DNA of 49,011 nucleotides, from assembly GCA_963803295.1 (NCBI GenBank), contig CAWDMC010000006.1:1-49011 (forward strand), given 5' to 3'. Source of the stretch: CAWDMC01 sp963803295 (GTDB lineage Bacteria; Acidobacteriota; Terriglobia; UBA7540). The notes under the pieces are model-generated. The model worked only from the letters and a program-made list of their open reading frames with translations. It searched no databases and had not been told where the DNA came from. Within the stretch, counting starts at the first letter, position 1. Every line of letters starts with the position of its first letter. This document shows positions 24,352 through 33,381 of the stretch, piece after piece. A program made the translations under genes and the position numbers.

Positions 24352-25917
24352 ATGCCTACACCGTCAGAGAAACTCGCACAGTCTTTAGAAATTCTGCACA
24401 AGCTTCAGAATTCGAGCGGCGTGGGCGCCATACGCTCAAGGGATCTGTCGCGAACCCATCGCGAACGCCTTCTTGCGAACGGCTTCCTGCATGAGGTCAT
24501 AAAAGGGTGGTATATCCCGAGCCGCCCGGATGAGGTAAGAGGGGATAGCACGGCGTGGTACGCGTCGTTCTGGCGTTTTAGCGCTGCCTATCTGGAAGAG
24601 CGCTTTGGTAAAAACTGGTGTCTTTCGCCGGAGCAATCCCTATCCCTGCATGGGGGGAATTGGATGGTTCCCCGACAGCTTGTTGTCAGGTCTCCCAAAG
24701 CCCGCAACAAAGTGACCAGGCTTCCGCACGGCACGTCGCTGCTCGATCTTCGGGCAGCGCTGCCCGCCAAAGGCGACAGGGATGAAAAGGACGGATTACA
24801 AATCTTCCCGCTGGAGTCGGCCCTGATTGCGTGTTCTCCCAATTACTTTTCTGTCCATTCGACGGATGCCCGTGCGGCGCTGTTGATGATTCGCGATGCC
24901 TCCGGCATCCTCGCCCGGTTGCTGGAGGGTGGGCACAGCACGATTGCCGGACGGCTTGCCGGAGCATTCCGCAATTGCGGGCGTGACCGCATTGCGGATG
25001 ACATCGCGAAGACGATGGCGGCGGCGGGGTATGACGTGCGTGAAAGCGATCCCTTTGAGGACAAGCCAGCCTTTGCTTTGCCCGCCCGCGAACCATCTCC
25101 CTACGTGAACCGCATACGGCTGTTATGGCAGAAAATGCGGGAGCCTGTCGTTGGCCGTTTTCCGAAAGCTCCCGGTCTGGCGCGTGATATTGACGCTTAC
25201 CTGAAACGTGTGGACGATGTTTACGTCACCGATGCCTACCATTCGCTATCCATCGAGGGGTACCGCGTCAGCCCCGAGCTGATTGAACGTGTCCGCAGCG
25301 GCGCGTGGAATCCGGAGGCGAATGAGGAGGACCGGCAGCAGCGCAATGCCATGGCTGCGCGCGGGTACTGGCAGGCCCACCAGGCTGTTCGCCAGAGTGT
25401 AGGCAGGGTGCTGCATGGTGAAAATTCCGGTCTGGTTGCGGATGAAGATCATGGGACGTGGTACCGGGAAATGTTTGCTCCCAGTGTGACAGCAAATTTG
25501 TTGAAAGCCACCGACCTCGCGGGATACCGCAATGGACAGGTTTATATTCGCGGGTCCATGCATGTGCCGCTTAACTGTGAGGCGGTACGGGATGCGATGC
25601 CCACTTTTTTCGATTTGCTGCGCGCGGAAACAGATCCGGCGGTTCGGGTAGTGCTGGGGCATTTCATATTCGTTTATATCCACCCCTACGTGGACGGAAA
25701 CGGACGGATGGGGCGTTTTCTGATGAATCTCATGCTGGCGTCAGGCGGTTATCCGTGGACGGTCATACCCGTTGAAAACCGCAAGGGGTACATGGGGGCC
25801 CTCGAAAAAGCGAGCGTCGGGGAGGATATTGTCCCGTTTGCGGATTTCCTGGCCGGGCTCGTCAGGAAAGCACTGGCCGGCGAACCGATGCCGGCGGTCC
25901 CGAAGTCGTCTAAATGA
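24352..25917 (+). CDS. Fic-domain protein with AbiEi-like N-terminal domain
   Basis: A 521-residue protein. The Fic motif is complete: HPYVDGNGRMGR at residues 444-455, including the catalytic His, so it should transfer AMP or a related group to a target protein. An inhibitory helix motif S-x-x-x-E-G (S298 to G303 in HSLSIEGY) lies N-terminal to it, marking a class II self-inhibited Fic enzyme. The first 200 residues (DLSRTHRERLLANGFLHEVI, GWYIPSRP and an LSPEQSLSLHGG element) resemble the winged-helix antitoxin AbiEi and related domains. One polypeptide may thus combine DNA binding with toxin-like activity. Four 24-bp repeats precede it. It lies between integrase relics, which suggests transfer. 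Confidence 0.9.
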   Translation: MPTPSEKLAQSLEILHKLQNSSGVGAIRSRDLSRTHRERLLANGFLHEVIKGWYIPSRPDEVRGDSTAWYASFWRFSAAYLEERFGKNWCLSPEQSLSLHGGNWMVPRQLVVRSPKARNKVTRLPHGTSLLDLRAALPAKGDRDEKDGLQIFPLESALIACSPNYFSVHSTDARAALLMIRDASGILARLLEGGHSTIAGRLAGAFRNCGRDRIADDIAKTMAAAGYDVRESDPFEDKPAFALPAREPSPYVNRIRLLWQKMREPVVGRFPKAPGLARDIDAYLKRVDDVYVTDAYHSLSIEGYRVSPELIERVRSGAWNPEANEEDRQQRNAMAARGYWQAHQAVRQSVGRVLHGENSGLVADEDHGTWYREMFAPSVTANLLKATDLAGYRNGQVYIRGSMHVPLNCEAVRDAMPTFFDLLRAETDPAVRVVLGHFIFVYIHPYVDGNGRMGRFLMNLMLASGGYPWTVIPVENRKGYMGALEKASVGEDIVPFADFLAGLVRKALAGEPMPAVPKSSK

Positions 25918-25961
25918 CCGGATTCGTTAACATACTTTGTGTAACAAAACCCCCTTCGAGA

Positions 25962-26073
25962 GCGTCCCACATACAACCGCACCACCCAGGTGCGCGGGGC
26001 AAGTCCGATGATCTGGCCAGTCTTGCGGGCCATGAGTACACCTCCGGCTACGAGCGGCACACATTTGGCACAC
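25962..26073 (-). pseudogene. Integrase 5' end, repeat copy B
   Basis: The second copy of the integrase start: MARKTGQIIGLAPRTWVVRL from the ATG at 26033, cut off after about 24 codons. It matches 16351-16462 at 106 of 112 positions over coding and upstream sequence. It lies 45 bp downstream of the fic stop, on the opposite strand. Confidence 0.88.
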
Positions 26074-26759
26074 TCTGAATGCGAAGTTGTTTAGTTACTA
26101 TTAGTTGGATGGTGGCTGATCGATGGTCAGACAGCCTATAAGCGCGGTTACTCACACTCTTCGAGAAAGCTTGGGGAGCACATCCCGCGTCTCACCGCGC
26201 CGCAAGCTGACCATGGGAGTGCTGATCGCAAGGGGTGTTATCGCCTCCCTTAGACTCACAGCGATATAGGATAATCGAGTACCTGAAAACTCGTCCCAGC
26301 CAAATGCGCGGGGCGACCTTGCGGGCCATGACTGCACCCCCGGTGATACATGGCACGCGCGTGGCACACGTAGTCCAATTATGTAGTTAAATCTGTGGGA
26401 TTTAGAGGAAGATGAGCCTGATCGGGGTTCAGTCTACGCCGCGGGGCTGCTGGCGGCGGCGGGTTGCGTTCGAAGCCGGGCACACAGGTCGCACACGCAC
26501 TTACCGGAAACCATGGTCTAACGCGGGTTTCGTGCGAGTGCTACTGATTGAAGAAGTCAGGGATCGGACAGAGCGAAATCGACCCTGAGTGCTCAGTCAA
26601 CCGTTGCCTCGTGGAGAGGCATTCGTCCGTTGCTTAACACTTGGGGATTTCTCGCCAGCAATTCTCTTCTGAGACCCCCAGCATTCTGATTTGTTCCGAC
26701 CTCACCACCTATTGTTTGCATTCCTGTCTTCACCTAACCTACTCCACGAGGAGGGAACA
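26074..26759. other. Relic-rich non-coding stretch
   Basis: No intact gene. It holds the third integrase start (26290-26369) and, near 26417, TGATCGGGGTTCAG, which recurs at 30386 and may be the trace of a repeated insertion site. The right end contains the promoter region of the secreted DUF296 gene, with a GAGGAGGG just before its start codon. Confidence 0.5.
26290..26369 (-). pseudogene. Integrase 5' end, degraded copy C
   Basis: A shorter and more diverged copy. CTTGCGGGCCAT (start codon region, ATG at 26329), a similar CACCCCCGG spacer and an upstream GTGGCACAC match copies A and B, but there are gaps and only about ten codons. Same orientation as the other two. Confidence 0.7.
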
Positions 26760-27254
26760 ATGAAAAACACGAATTTTCTGGCAGTCACAATTTTCCTCTT
26801 AGCAGGGCTTCCCACGATTGCAGCGGGGCAAGCGCCGCCAGCCGTAGTAAGCCTTTCCACCGAAATCAAAGGCGTCGTGCTGGTCCGCTTGAAATACAAT
26901 ACTGACCTCTTGGAGGGGCTGCAGCAGGCGGCGAAGGATGAGAAGATCAAGAACGCAGTGATTCTGAGCGGCGTCGGGTCAGTCACCAGCTATCACGTCC
27001 ACGCCGTGAGCAACACCACGCTTCCGGCGACACAGGCGTACAGCGAACATGCGGGGCCGATGGATCTGATCGCCGTGAACGGCTACGTACTTGGCGGCCG
27101 AATCCACGCGCACATCACCATGACCGATGATAAGAAAGCGTTCGGCGGCCACCTCCATGAAGGGACGAAGGTCTTTACTTTCGCCATCATTACGCTGGAA
27201 AGACTCGAAGAGAATATCGACCTCAGCCGCTTCGATGATTCGAACTGGCGATGA
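26760..27254 (+). CDS. Secreted PPC/DUF296-domain protein
   Basis: A 164-residue protein with a clear signal peptide (MKNTNFLAVTIFLLAGLPTI, cleavage likely after AAG) followed by a PPC (PCC/DUF296) domain. Family landmarks are LVRLKYNTDLLEGL, AVILSGVGSVTSYHVHAV, and GGRIHAHITMTDD with GGHLHEGTKV, where the histidines form the metal site. A strong GAGGAGGG precedes the start. Most bacterial members are cytoplasmic, so export is notable. Function is unknown; a periplasmic metal- or ligand-binding trimer is plausible. Confidence 0.87.
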   Translation: MKNTNFLAVTIFLLAGLPTIAAGQAPPAVVSLSTEIKGVVLVRLKYNTDLLEGLQQAAKDEKIKNAVILSGVGSVTSYHVHAVSNTTLPATQAYSEHAGPMDLIAVNGYVLGGRIHAHITMTDDKKAFGGHLHEGTKVFTFAIITLERLEENIDLSRFDDSNWR

Positions 27255-27337
27255 CCACGCGCTGCGCGGCTGATTTCACTTTACCCACCCCGCGGCGCTG
27301 AGCGCGGGGAAATGTCGCAGAACGGGAAAAGGGGACA

Positions 27338-28663
27338 ATGAATAACCAGCGCTCCGGCCGCGTGTCACGAGGTACCTTGATTTGGCTTTGTAACTTTGTC
27401 GTCGCTTTAAGCATGGGTTCGGTAGCCAGACCGGTGTCCGGGCAAGTCTTGCCCAACGCGAAGCCGGAACAACTGGGCTTCTCGGCAGAGCGACTGCAGC
27501 GCCTCGACGCGGCAATGCAGCAGAAGGTGGATGAGAAGCAATTCGCCGGGATTGTGACCATCCTAGCGCGCCACGGCAAGGTGGTGGAATTCAAGACCTA
27601 CGGCAAAAAGAATCTCGCCACGGGCGCGCCGATGGAAAAGGACACTATATTTCGTATCTATTCCATGACCAAACCGGTCACGGGCGTCGCCATGATGATG
27701 CTTTATGAGGAAGGCAAATGGCAGCCGGACGATCCAATTTCAAAATACATTCCAGAGTTCGCCAACCTGAAGGTTTTTAAGGGCGTCGACAACAGCGGCG
27801 AGCCGGTCCTGGAAGATCCCGTCCATCCGCCCACGATGCTTCAGTTGATGACGCACACGGCGGGGTTCACTTACGGCTCTGGCAGCGATCTGGTGGTTAA
27901 AATGTACCATGACCAGCAAGTTCTACATTCCGCTACCCTGCAGGAGATGATTAGTAAGCTTGCCAAGTTGCCGTTGCTTTATCAACCTGGGACACGCTGG
28001 GTCTATAGCATTTCGGTGGACATTCAGGGGTACTTGGTGGAAAAGCTCTCCGGCAAGTCTCTGCCGGATTTCATGCGCGAACGGATATTTGAACCGCTTG
28101 GCATGAGGGACACGGGCTTCTACGTAACGAAGGAAAAGATGGACCGGTTGGCCACTCTCTATCGGGTGAGTGACAAAAACGAGTGGACTCCCGCCTCCCC
28201 CGAAGACGATCTGGCCCCTGATCTTTCCAAACCGCCCACCATGCCCAGCGGCGGGGGCGGTCTGCTTGCGACGGCGCAGGACTATCTGCGGTTCGCACAG
28301 ATGCTTTTGAATGGCGGCCAACTGGATGGCGTGCGCCTGCTGGCGCCGCCTACCGTGAAATTGATGACTTCGAACCACCTACCCGACAAGCTTATGACCG
28401 GCGAATTCGGAGTTGGACTCCAGCACATCCGGCCAGGCATGGGTTTTGGCTTCGATGTCGCCGTGTTTAGCGATCCCGCGCAAGCTGTGGACATCACGGG
28501 TAAAGGCACTTTTCTCTGGGACGGGGCTGCCGGCACCTGGTTCTGGATCGATCCGGCCGATGACATGACTTTCGTGGGCATGGTTCAGCGCATGGGAGGC
28601 CATGGACCGAACATGCAGACGTTCAGTCGTGCTATGGTATTTCAAGCCCTCGTGGGGCCGTAA
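27338..28663 (+). CDS. Secreted serine hydrolase, class C beta-lactamase/esterase family
   Basis: A 441-residue penicillin-binding-protein-like hydrolase. An N-terminal signal segment (LIWLCNFVVALSMGS) is followed by the catalytic S-x-x-K (SMTK, Ser109-Lys112), the Tyr motif (WVYSIS, Tyr223) and the third-box region FLWDGAAGTWFWIDP near residue 395. The length and order fit EstB-like esterases and D-aminopeptidases of this superfamily. The substrate cannot be read from sequence. It follows the DUF296 gene by 83 bp on the same strand and has a good AAGGGGA ribosome-binding site. Confidence 0.92.
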   Translation: MNNQRSGRVSRGTLIWLCNFVVALSMGSVARPVSGQVLPNAKPEQLGFSAERLQRLDAAMQQKVDEKQFAGIVTILARHGKVVEFKTYGKKNLATGAPMEKDTIFRIYSMTKPVTGVAMMMLYEEGKWQPDDPISKYIPEFANLKVFKGVDNSGEPVLEDPVHPPTMLQLMTHTAGFTYGSGSDLVVKMYHDQQVLHSATLQEMISKLAKLPLLYQPGTRWVYSISVDIQGYLVEKLSGKSLPDFMRERIFEPLGMRDTGFYVTKEKMDRLATLYRVSDKNEWTPASPEDDLAPDLSKPPTMPSGGGGLLATAQDYLRFAQMLLNGGQLDGVRLLAPPTVKLMTSNHLPDKLMTGEFGVGLQHIRPGMGFGFDVAVFSDPAQAVDITGKGTFLWDGAAGTWFWIDPADDMTFVGMVQRMGGHGPNMQTFSRAMVFQALVGP

Positions 28664-28922
28664 TCTCCCACGGCTTACTGATCCATGCAAATCCTGTAGA
28701 GTAATGGAATATCAAGAAACGATCCGTTCATCTGAAAAAATGAAGTTGCAGTACCAAGATAGCAGTGGATGCCAATTCTATCCCGCGGGGCTTGTTTAGC
28801 ACACGGGGATTTCCACTTTTCTGGTTTCAACCGTTTAGTAACCGCCAAAGTCGTATCCTTTGTAGCCCGCGACCCGATCCGCCAGGACACTTTTGCGTGG
28901 TCGTGGTAGATTATCCGCAAGC

Positions 28923-29081
28923 ATGAGCGAGCCGAAACACAAGAAAATCTTCCTGTCCTCTGCCTGGAAGGACGACCAGCCCTTCGTCCAGCGACTCTAT
29001 AGCGATCTTCAGAGGCTCGGTTACGACTCGTGGATTGGACAAAGAGAAAATGCCCAGCCGCGGCCGCCCGTTGTCCCCTGA
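28923..29081 (+). pseudogene. N-terminal fragment of a TIR/SEFIR-like domain protein
   Basis: From ATG 28923: MSEPKHKKIFLSSAWKDDQP, then FVQRLYSDLQRLGYDSWIG. This matches the first strand and helix of TIR-type domains (FLSxxxKDxxFVxxLxxxL). It breaks off after about 40 residues into low-complexity sequence and a stop at 29079. Neither the catalytic glutamate region nor a partner domain is present, so it is a relic of a larger TIR protein. Confidence 0.55.
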
Positions 29082-29144
29082 GGTCGAAGAGCAATTGCAG
29101 CGTCACACGCTTTCTCTCCCTCGAACTCTAAAAGGAGAACGGGC

Positions 29145-30350
29145 ATGAGTCATTTCGAAGAGTCTCAATGCGCAGGGGACGGGCGATTTGACATTGAGAG
29201 ACGGGAGTTCGTCAAGATGGCCTTGGGAGGGGCGGCATTGCTCGCTTCGGTGCGCTCGGGTTCAGCGAAGCTCTTCCCGATTTCGCCGGGGATCAAGATC
29301 GGCACGTATGCGCAGAATCCCACTGAGGAGAATATGCTGTACCTCAAAGAGCTGGGGGTGAAATGGATAACGATGGGAGATATCACACCCCAGACTGCCA
29401 CCGCCGAGGGCTTCAGGCAGATGCGGAAGCGATGGGAGGCGGGCGGCTTCACGGTCTACAACGAGTCGGCCAGAATCGCCCCCAGCGGCAAAGCCATCAT
29501 TAACGTTCCGGAAATCGTGCTCAATCTCCCCGGGCGCGACGAGAGAATTGAGGAATACCTGAACTATCTCCGCTATCTGGGCGAAGCCAGCATCCACTAC
29601 ATGACCTACGGACACATGGGCAACGGCCTTTGGCGAAGTGGGAGCGCTACTTTGCCCCGCGGATATGTTAGCTCCGACTGCGACCTGGCCAGCCCGGATT
29701 TCCAGGGAGGATGGAACGGCAAGGTCTATAAGACCGACGCACTCTCGTAGGGCCGCGAGTTCACGAAGGACGAATTGTGGGAGAACTACACCTACTTCAT
29801 CAAGAAGGTGGCGCCGGTGGCTGAGGAGGCCGGCGTGCCCATTGGAATCCACCCGGATGACCCGCCGGCGCCGAGCCTGGCGGGCGTTCCCCACCTCTTC
29901 AGCAGCTTTGCGGACTATAAGCGCGCAATCGCCATTGCCGACAGCCCCAACATTGGCGTCTGTCTCTGTTGCGGAACGTGGCTCGAGGGTGGGGCCAGGA
30001 TGGGCGCGGACCCCGTCGAGGTCATCAAGTACTTCGCACCGCAGAAGAAGCTGTTCAAAATTCATTTCCGCAACGTCACCGCGCCCTTGCCGCATTTCAC
30101 CGAAACCTTGATGGACGACGGTTACTACAACATGTATCGGATTATGGAGGCCTTGGTCGACGTGGAGTTCGATGGGCTGGTCATCCCGGACCATGTTCCG
30201 GAACTGGGGAATCCGCCCGGGGAGCCACGAAGGTCCGCCTCGGTGGCGGGAATAGGCGGGCAGTTCCGGCCTAGTCCGGGCTTGGCCTACTCCATCGGTT
30301 ACCTCAATGCCACCTTAAGGGCGGCCCTGAGCAATAGACATAAGGCATAG
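29145..30350 (+). pseudogene. Mannonate dehydratase (UxuA)-like TIM-barrel protein, in-frame amber codon
   Basis: A 401-codon frame encoding a sugar-acid-enzyme-like TIM barrel. The C-terminal half has the UxuA hallmark IHPDDPPAPSLAGVPHL, with a preceding VAPVAEEAGVP and later NIGVCLCCGTW and FKIHFRNV. The N-terminus carries a twin-arginine leader (ERREFVKMALGGAALLAS). Codon 202 is TAG (29748-29750, ...DALS*GREFTK), and the same frame then continues undamaged for 199 codons. CAG to TAG by one transition would explain it. Mannonate dehydratase itself is cytoplasmic, so this exported homologue probably acts on another sugar acid or is an isomerase-like relative. Called a pseudogene unless the stop is read through or is an error. 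Confidence 0.8.
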
Positions 30351-30462
30351 CAGCAGAATCGGTCGCGTTTGGCAGACCCGCCGCTGATCGGGGTTCAGGT
30401 CACGCTGACTCTTCTGCCAACACACTGTGATGAGCGGCGCCCCAGGGAAACGTACCACCGGG

Positions 30463-30810
30463 CTACCCACCCCCAAGTTCTCTCATGCGCCTCCTGTGGT
30501 CTGTCGCCAGAGAAAACGAACGGCGCAACAACGCTATCGCACGTTCTACGTCATCGTCCGCCTGCAAGAACACGCTAACCCATCCCGTGTCGGGCAGGAT
30601 GTGATGAGGTTCTGCCTCTCCGGCCGCGATAATCCCATCTCGCACCTGCTTCGGGAAGGGGATATCGACCAGCCAGTCTCCGTGAACGTGTCCGAGTTCC
30701 CGCTTGCCCAAACGGAACTCCACGCCACCGAACCTGTGGGGTGCCTCAGTGACATCATGCCACCCGCTCACGGCTTCACGAATGCGGTGCTGTGCTCCTC
30801 GAACTGACAT
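30463..30810 (-). CDS. DUF5519 family protein
   Basis: A 115-residue protein with the compact motif order of the DUF5519 (luciferase-domain-named) family: GGVEFRLGKRELGHVHGDWL, DIPFPKQVRDGIIAAGEAEPH and GWVSVFLQADDDVERAI. The start at 30810 (MSVRGAQH) has GAGGA directly upstream; the ORF extends further but without family character. Function is unknown; members are small, soluble and mostly single genes. It is convergent with the UxuA-like gene. Confidence 0.85.
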   Translation of the reverse strand: MSVRGAQHRIREAVSGWHDVTEAPHRFGGVEFRLGKRELGHVHGDWLVDIPFPKQVRDGIIAAGEAEPHHILPDTGWVSVFLQADDDVERAIALLRRSFSLATDHRRRMRELGGG

Positions 30811-31149
30811 TCCTCTAGAATAAGCCTGCAATCTCGTCTCTTCGATGACGCGCGGCACCGACGGGTTCGCCAACGGCCAAACCGCGGGGCCCTCGCAGTT
30901 ATCTCTTGAGAATGACCCGGTCTTGCACGCAAGAACTTGTGAGAAGCTGTCGGAGCTCTGAGAGAGCGCTGGGGTGATCATTCGAGCGAAACCGCAATGG
31001 TAATGTCGAGAGGTTCTCAGGCAGCGGAACGATTCTATTGGGGGCCCCTTACCGGCGCGGTTGAGATCCTAAAGCAAAGCGCGAAGGATTTCCGGTCGAT
31101 CAATCAATGCCGATGAGCAGCCTTCATTCAGGCCTGCGCTTGGCCGCCA

Positions 31150-31748
31150 TCCCAGACGGCCCGATCCTGATCGGTGATTCGCTTCTCCAATGCGGGCGCG
31201 AGCTGGTGAGCATTGCGATTGATCCCTGCAGCAGGCCCGTGTCTCAGACCCAATGCAGTTGGTCTGGATGCCCATCGAAAACGACTGGTCGTTCATTCCC
31301 GCCCTTGTCATAGTTATCCCCATCGTGCAGGGGCTGGTGCATGTCGCCAACGAATGAATAACGAACTTGAGGGCCTCGGCTTTCACGGGCTGACCAGCGC
31401 TTCGGTCTCGCAATACTGAAAGGAACTGCTCCGTCTTCGCTACCACGCAATTGTCATGTAGATACTCCCGGGCTAAGTGAATGGTTGAATCTGCCAGGGG
31501 TAAGGCCAAGGCCCTGTTTCAGGTCGCGAGCGTCGAATCTCGTCGGCCCAGCTCGCGACGTCCACAAGAGATGCACCGCCGAGGATGGCGGTTCCCTTCT
31601 CCCGTGCATTTCCCGACATGTTCCTCTCCGCAATCATTGCTACAACGCCATGACCTTCCGTTCCCCAAGCCGCGCTCACCCGAGCTGCCGCTATCACAAG
31701 TGCCGTGGTCACCAGCCACAGCCGACTCACTGATCTTCCTCCTGCCAT
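31150..31748 (-). pseudogene. S1/P1-type nuclease, multiply frameshifted
   Basis: Pieces of a secreted zinc-dependent S1/P1 nuclease occur in successive frames. They are a signal peptide (LWLVTTALVIAAARVSA) with the mature start AWGTEGHGVVAMIAERN and SWADEIRRSRPETGPWPY; then LADSTIHLAREYLHDNCVVA with EALKFVIH; then FVGDMHQPLHDGDNYDKGGN; then NAHQLAPALEKRITDQDRAVW. The zinc ligands (Trp1 after cleavage, GHG, ASWAD, GDMHQPLH) are recognisable. At least three frameshifts and no proper C-terminus mean it is a decayed gene rather than one hit by a single read error. Confidence 0.82.
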
Positions 31749-31878
31749 TATTTTGTCTCCCTATTCCCAAGCCAGCCTGGACGTGGCGCCGCGCCCTCGG
31801 ACCCGAGAGTCCGCTATCTAGGCTTCCGTTCAGACCCGGCGGAGAGTACGTCGGCATCCTTTTTCCCATCTGTCAGTT

Positions 31879-32814
31879 CTATTGCTGCTGCAGTACCCGA
31901 TTCGGAGGCCCCGGGGCAGGAGTAATCCATTCCCTCATAGGATATAGATCGCGACAGTCGAGACACATCGTCATCGCAAACGGCGCCGCGCAGTTCGGAC
32001 AGACGGCTCGCGCCTGGAAGGTGTCGAAGGGCTTGCCACAGCGGCCGCACTTCCAAAACCTTCCCACAGGTGGCGCCGTTTTGCACGACGGACAGGCAAA
32101 CCCTTGGTGACGCGGCAACTTATCGAAACGCAACAGCACTTGTGCTTGCCGCAGTCCTCTCCAGCAATTCATGAGGATGAATACCGCGAGAACGCCAAAC
32201 CAGACAGATCGCATCCACACGGCGAGGATAATGAGTCCCGCCACACCAACGAAACCGATCACCGTGGCCGCCATCAGGCTGCGGGCCCGTCCTGCCATAA
32301 ACCAAAGCAGCGAACGAAGAATCTGGCCTCCATCCAGCGGATAGATGGGCAACAGATTGAAGACCAGCAAACCCAGGTTGATGAACCAGAGCGCCCGCAG
32401 GAAGGCATGGGCATTGGGCATCGACTCCGCCCAGCCTAACGATCGGTTCAATCTCCCGAGGAGCGACACAAAGACCAGGAGCCCCACGTTCACCAGCGGC
32501 CCCGCCGCTATGCTCCACAGCGTGGGGCCCGGCCGTGGCGGTGGGTTCACATACGCCACTCCGCCGAGGGGCCAGAGCACGATCTGATTCGCCGTTCCTC
32601 CCACCTGCCGGCAGGCCAGTGCATGGCCGTACTCATGCATCATCACGATGAGAAACAGCGCCAGATACTCCAGCACGTTCCAGGTGAGAGAGGAGTAACT
32701 TTTGGCTCGGGCGTTGATTTCAAATGCCGCGACCAGAAACCAGGACCAATGCAAGAACAAATCAATCCCAGCGAAGCGGAACAGATGGATCGAACCTTGG
32801 CGGATGCTGGTCAT
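31879..32814 (-). CDS. Site-2 protease family (M50) membrane metalloprotease with C-terminal zinc ribbons
   Basis: A 311-residue intramembrane protease. The metal site is HEYGH (MMHEYGHALACRQVGG, about residues 60-64) and LLPIYPLDGGQILRSLLW (about 157-174) supplies the third ligand. Five to six hydrophobic segments surround these. The last 80 residues are soluble and hold two CxxC zinc-ribbon units (CPSCKTAPP, CGRCGKPF, CPNCAAPF and CLDCRDLY). The zinc-ribbon tail is unusual and may recruit a substrate or partner in the cytoplasm. Single gene, intact. Confidence 0.9.
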   Translation of the reverse strand: MTSIRQGSIHLFRFAGIDLFLHWSWFLVAAFEINARAKSYSSLTWNVLEYLALFLIVMMHEYGHALACRQVGGTANQIVLWPLGGVAYVNPPPRPGPTLWSIAAGPLVNVGLLVFVSLLGRLNRSLGWAESMPNAHAFLRALWFINLGLLVFNLLPIYPLDGGQILRSLLWFMAGRARSLMAATVIGFVGVAGLIILAVWMRSVWFGVLAVFILMNCWRGLRQAQVLLRFDKLPRHQGFACPSCKTAPPVGRFWKCGRCGKPFDTFQARAVCPNCAAPFAMTMCLDCRDLYPMREWITPAPGPPNRVLQQQ

Positions 32815-32894
32815 GCAGAGGCCTTAGAACAACGTGCTACTCGGCACCAAGTCTATTTGCGCCGCCACACCGATCGGCGCTGGAGGTCCCGTGA

Positions 32895-33281
32895 TCATAT
32901 CCTAATTCCACAATCAACTGGGTTCGGGACGTGGCGGAAGGGCAGCGCCCGAGACTTGAACATGGAAAGATGGTCGTTGCAGTACTCTGTATTTTGGCAG
33001 TCAGGGTCGGAATGGCCGAGGTCCTTTTCCGGTGCAATTCGGTCCCTGACCAGCTGTTTGAGTTCTTTGATCTCCGGGAACCGCCCCTTGTCGGCCCGCG
33101 ACCAGATGACTTCACTGTCAATACGCACCTCGAACACGCCTCCGGCGCCCGGTACGAGGGCGAGTTCACCGATCCCGCTCTTGAATGTGGTCAAAAGCTC
33201 CTGTGCCATCCAGGCTGCTCGAAGCAGCCAACGGCATTGCGTGCAATACTCGATTTCTATTCGAGGGCTCATTAGCTTCAT
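32895..33281 (-). CDS. SelT/SelW/SelH (Rdx) family thioredoxin-fold protein
   Basis: A small thioredoxin-like protein. The redox motif is CTQC in IEIEYCTQCRWLLRAAW, at the N-terminal strand-turn as in SelW. The rest follows the family: GGVFEVRIDSEVIWSRADKG and PEIKELKQLVRD. The second position that is selenocysteine in animals is cysteine here, so no Sec insertion is involved. The family part is about 90 residues; the last 35 (CQNTEYCNDHLSMF...) look unrelated, so the true stop may have been lost. A start at 33272 (MSPRIEIE) is also possible. Confidence 0.83.
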   Translation of the reverse strand: MKLMSPRIEIEYCTQCRWLLRAAWMAQELLTTFKSGIGELALVPGAGGVFEVRIDSEVIWSRADKGRFPEIKELKQLVRDRIAPEKDLGHSDPDCQNTEYCNDHLSMFKSRALPFRHVPNPVDCGIRI

Positions 33282-33381
33282 TGTAGTCCCGGTAGCTCGG
33301 TAAGAACGCCCAGATTCAGCGGCAACCCCACCCAGTAGGTTTACAAAGGACGCGGGTTTGCGCCATTACGAGAGGGCTCCC

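Noticed and set aside
29748..29750. TAG read as pyrrolysine
   Set aside because: Nothing in the window suggests pyl genes, and the residue at this site in a UxuA-like protein would be an ordinary surface position; mutation or error is more likely.
32895..33281. Possible selenoprotein because the family is SelW/SelT
   Set aside because: The redox motif is Cys-x-x-Cys with no in-frame TGA, so no selenocysteine is needed.
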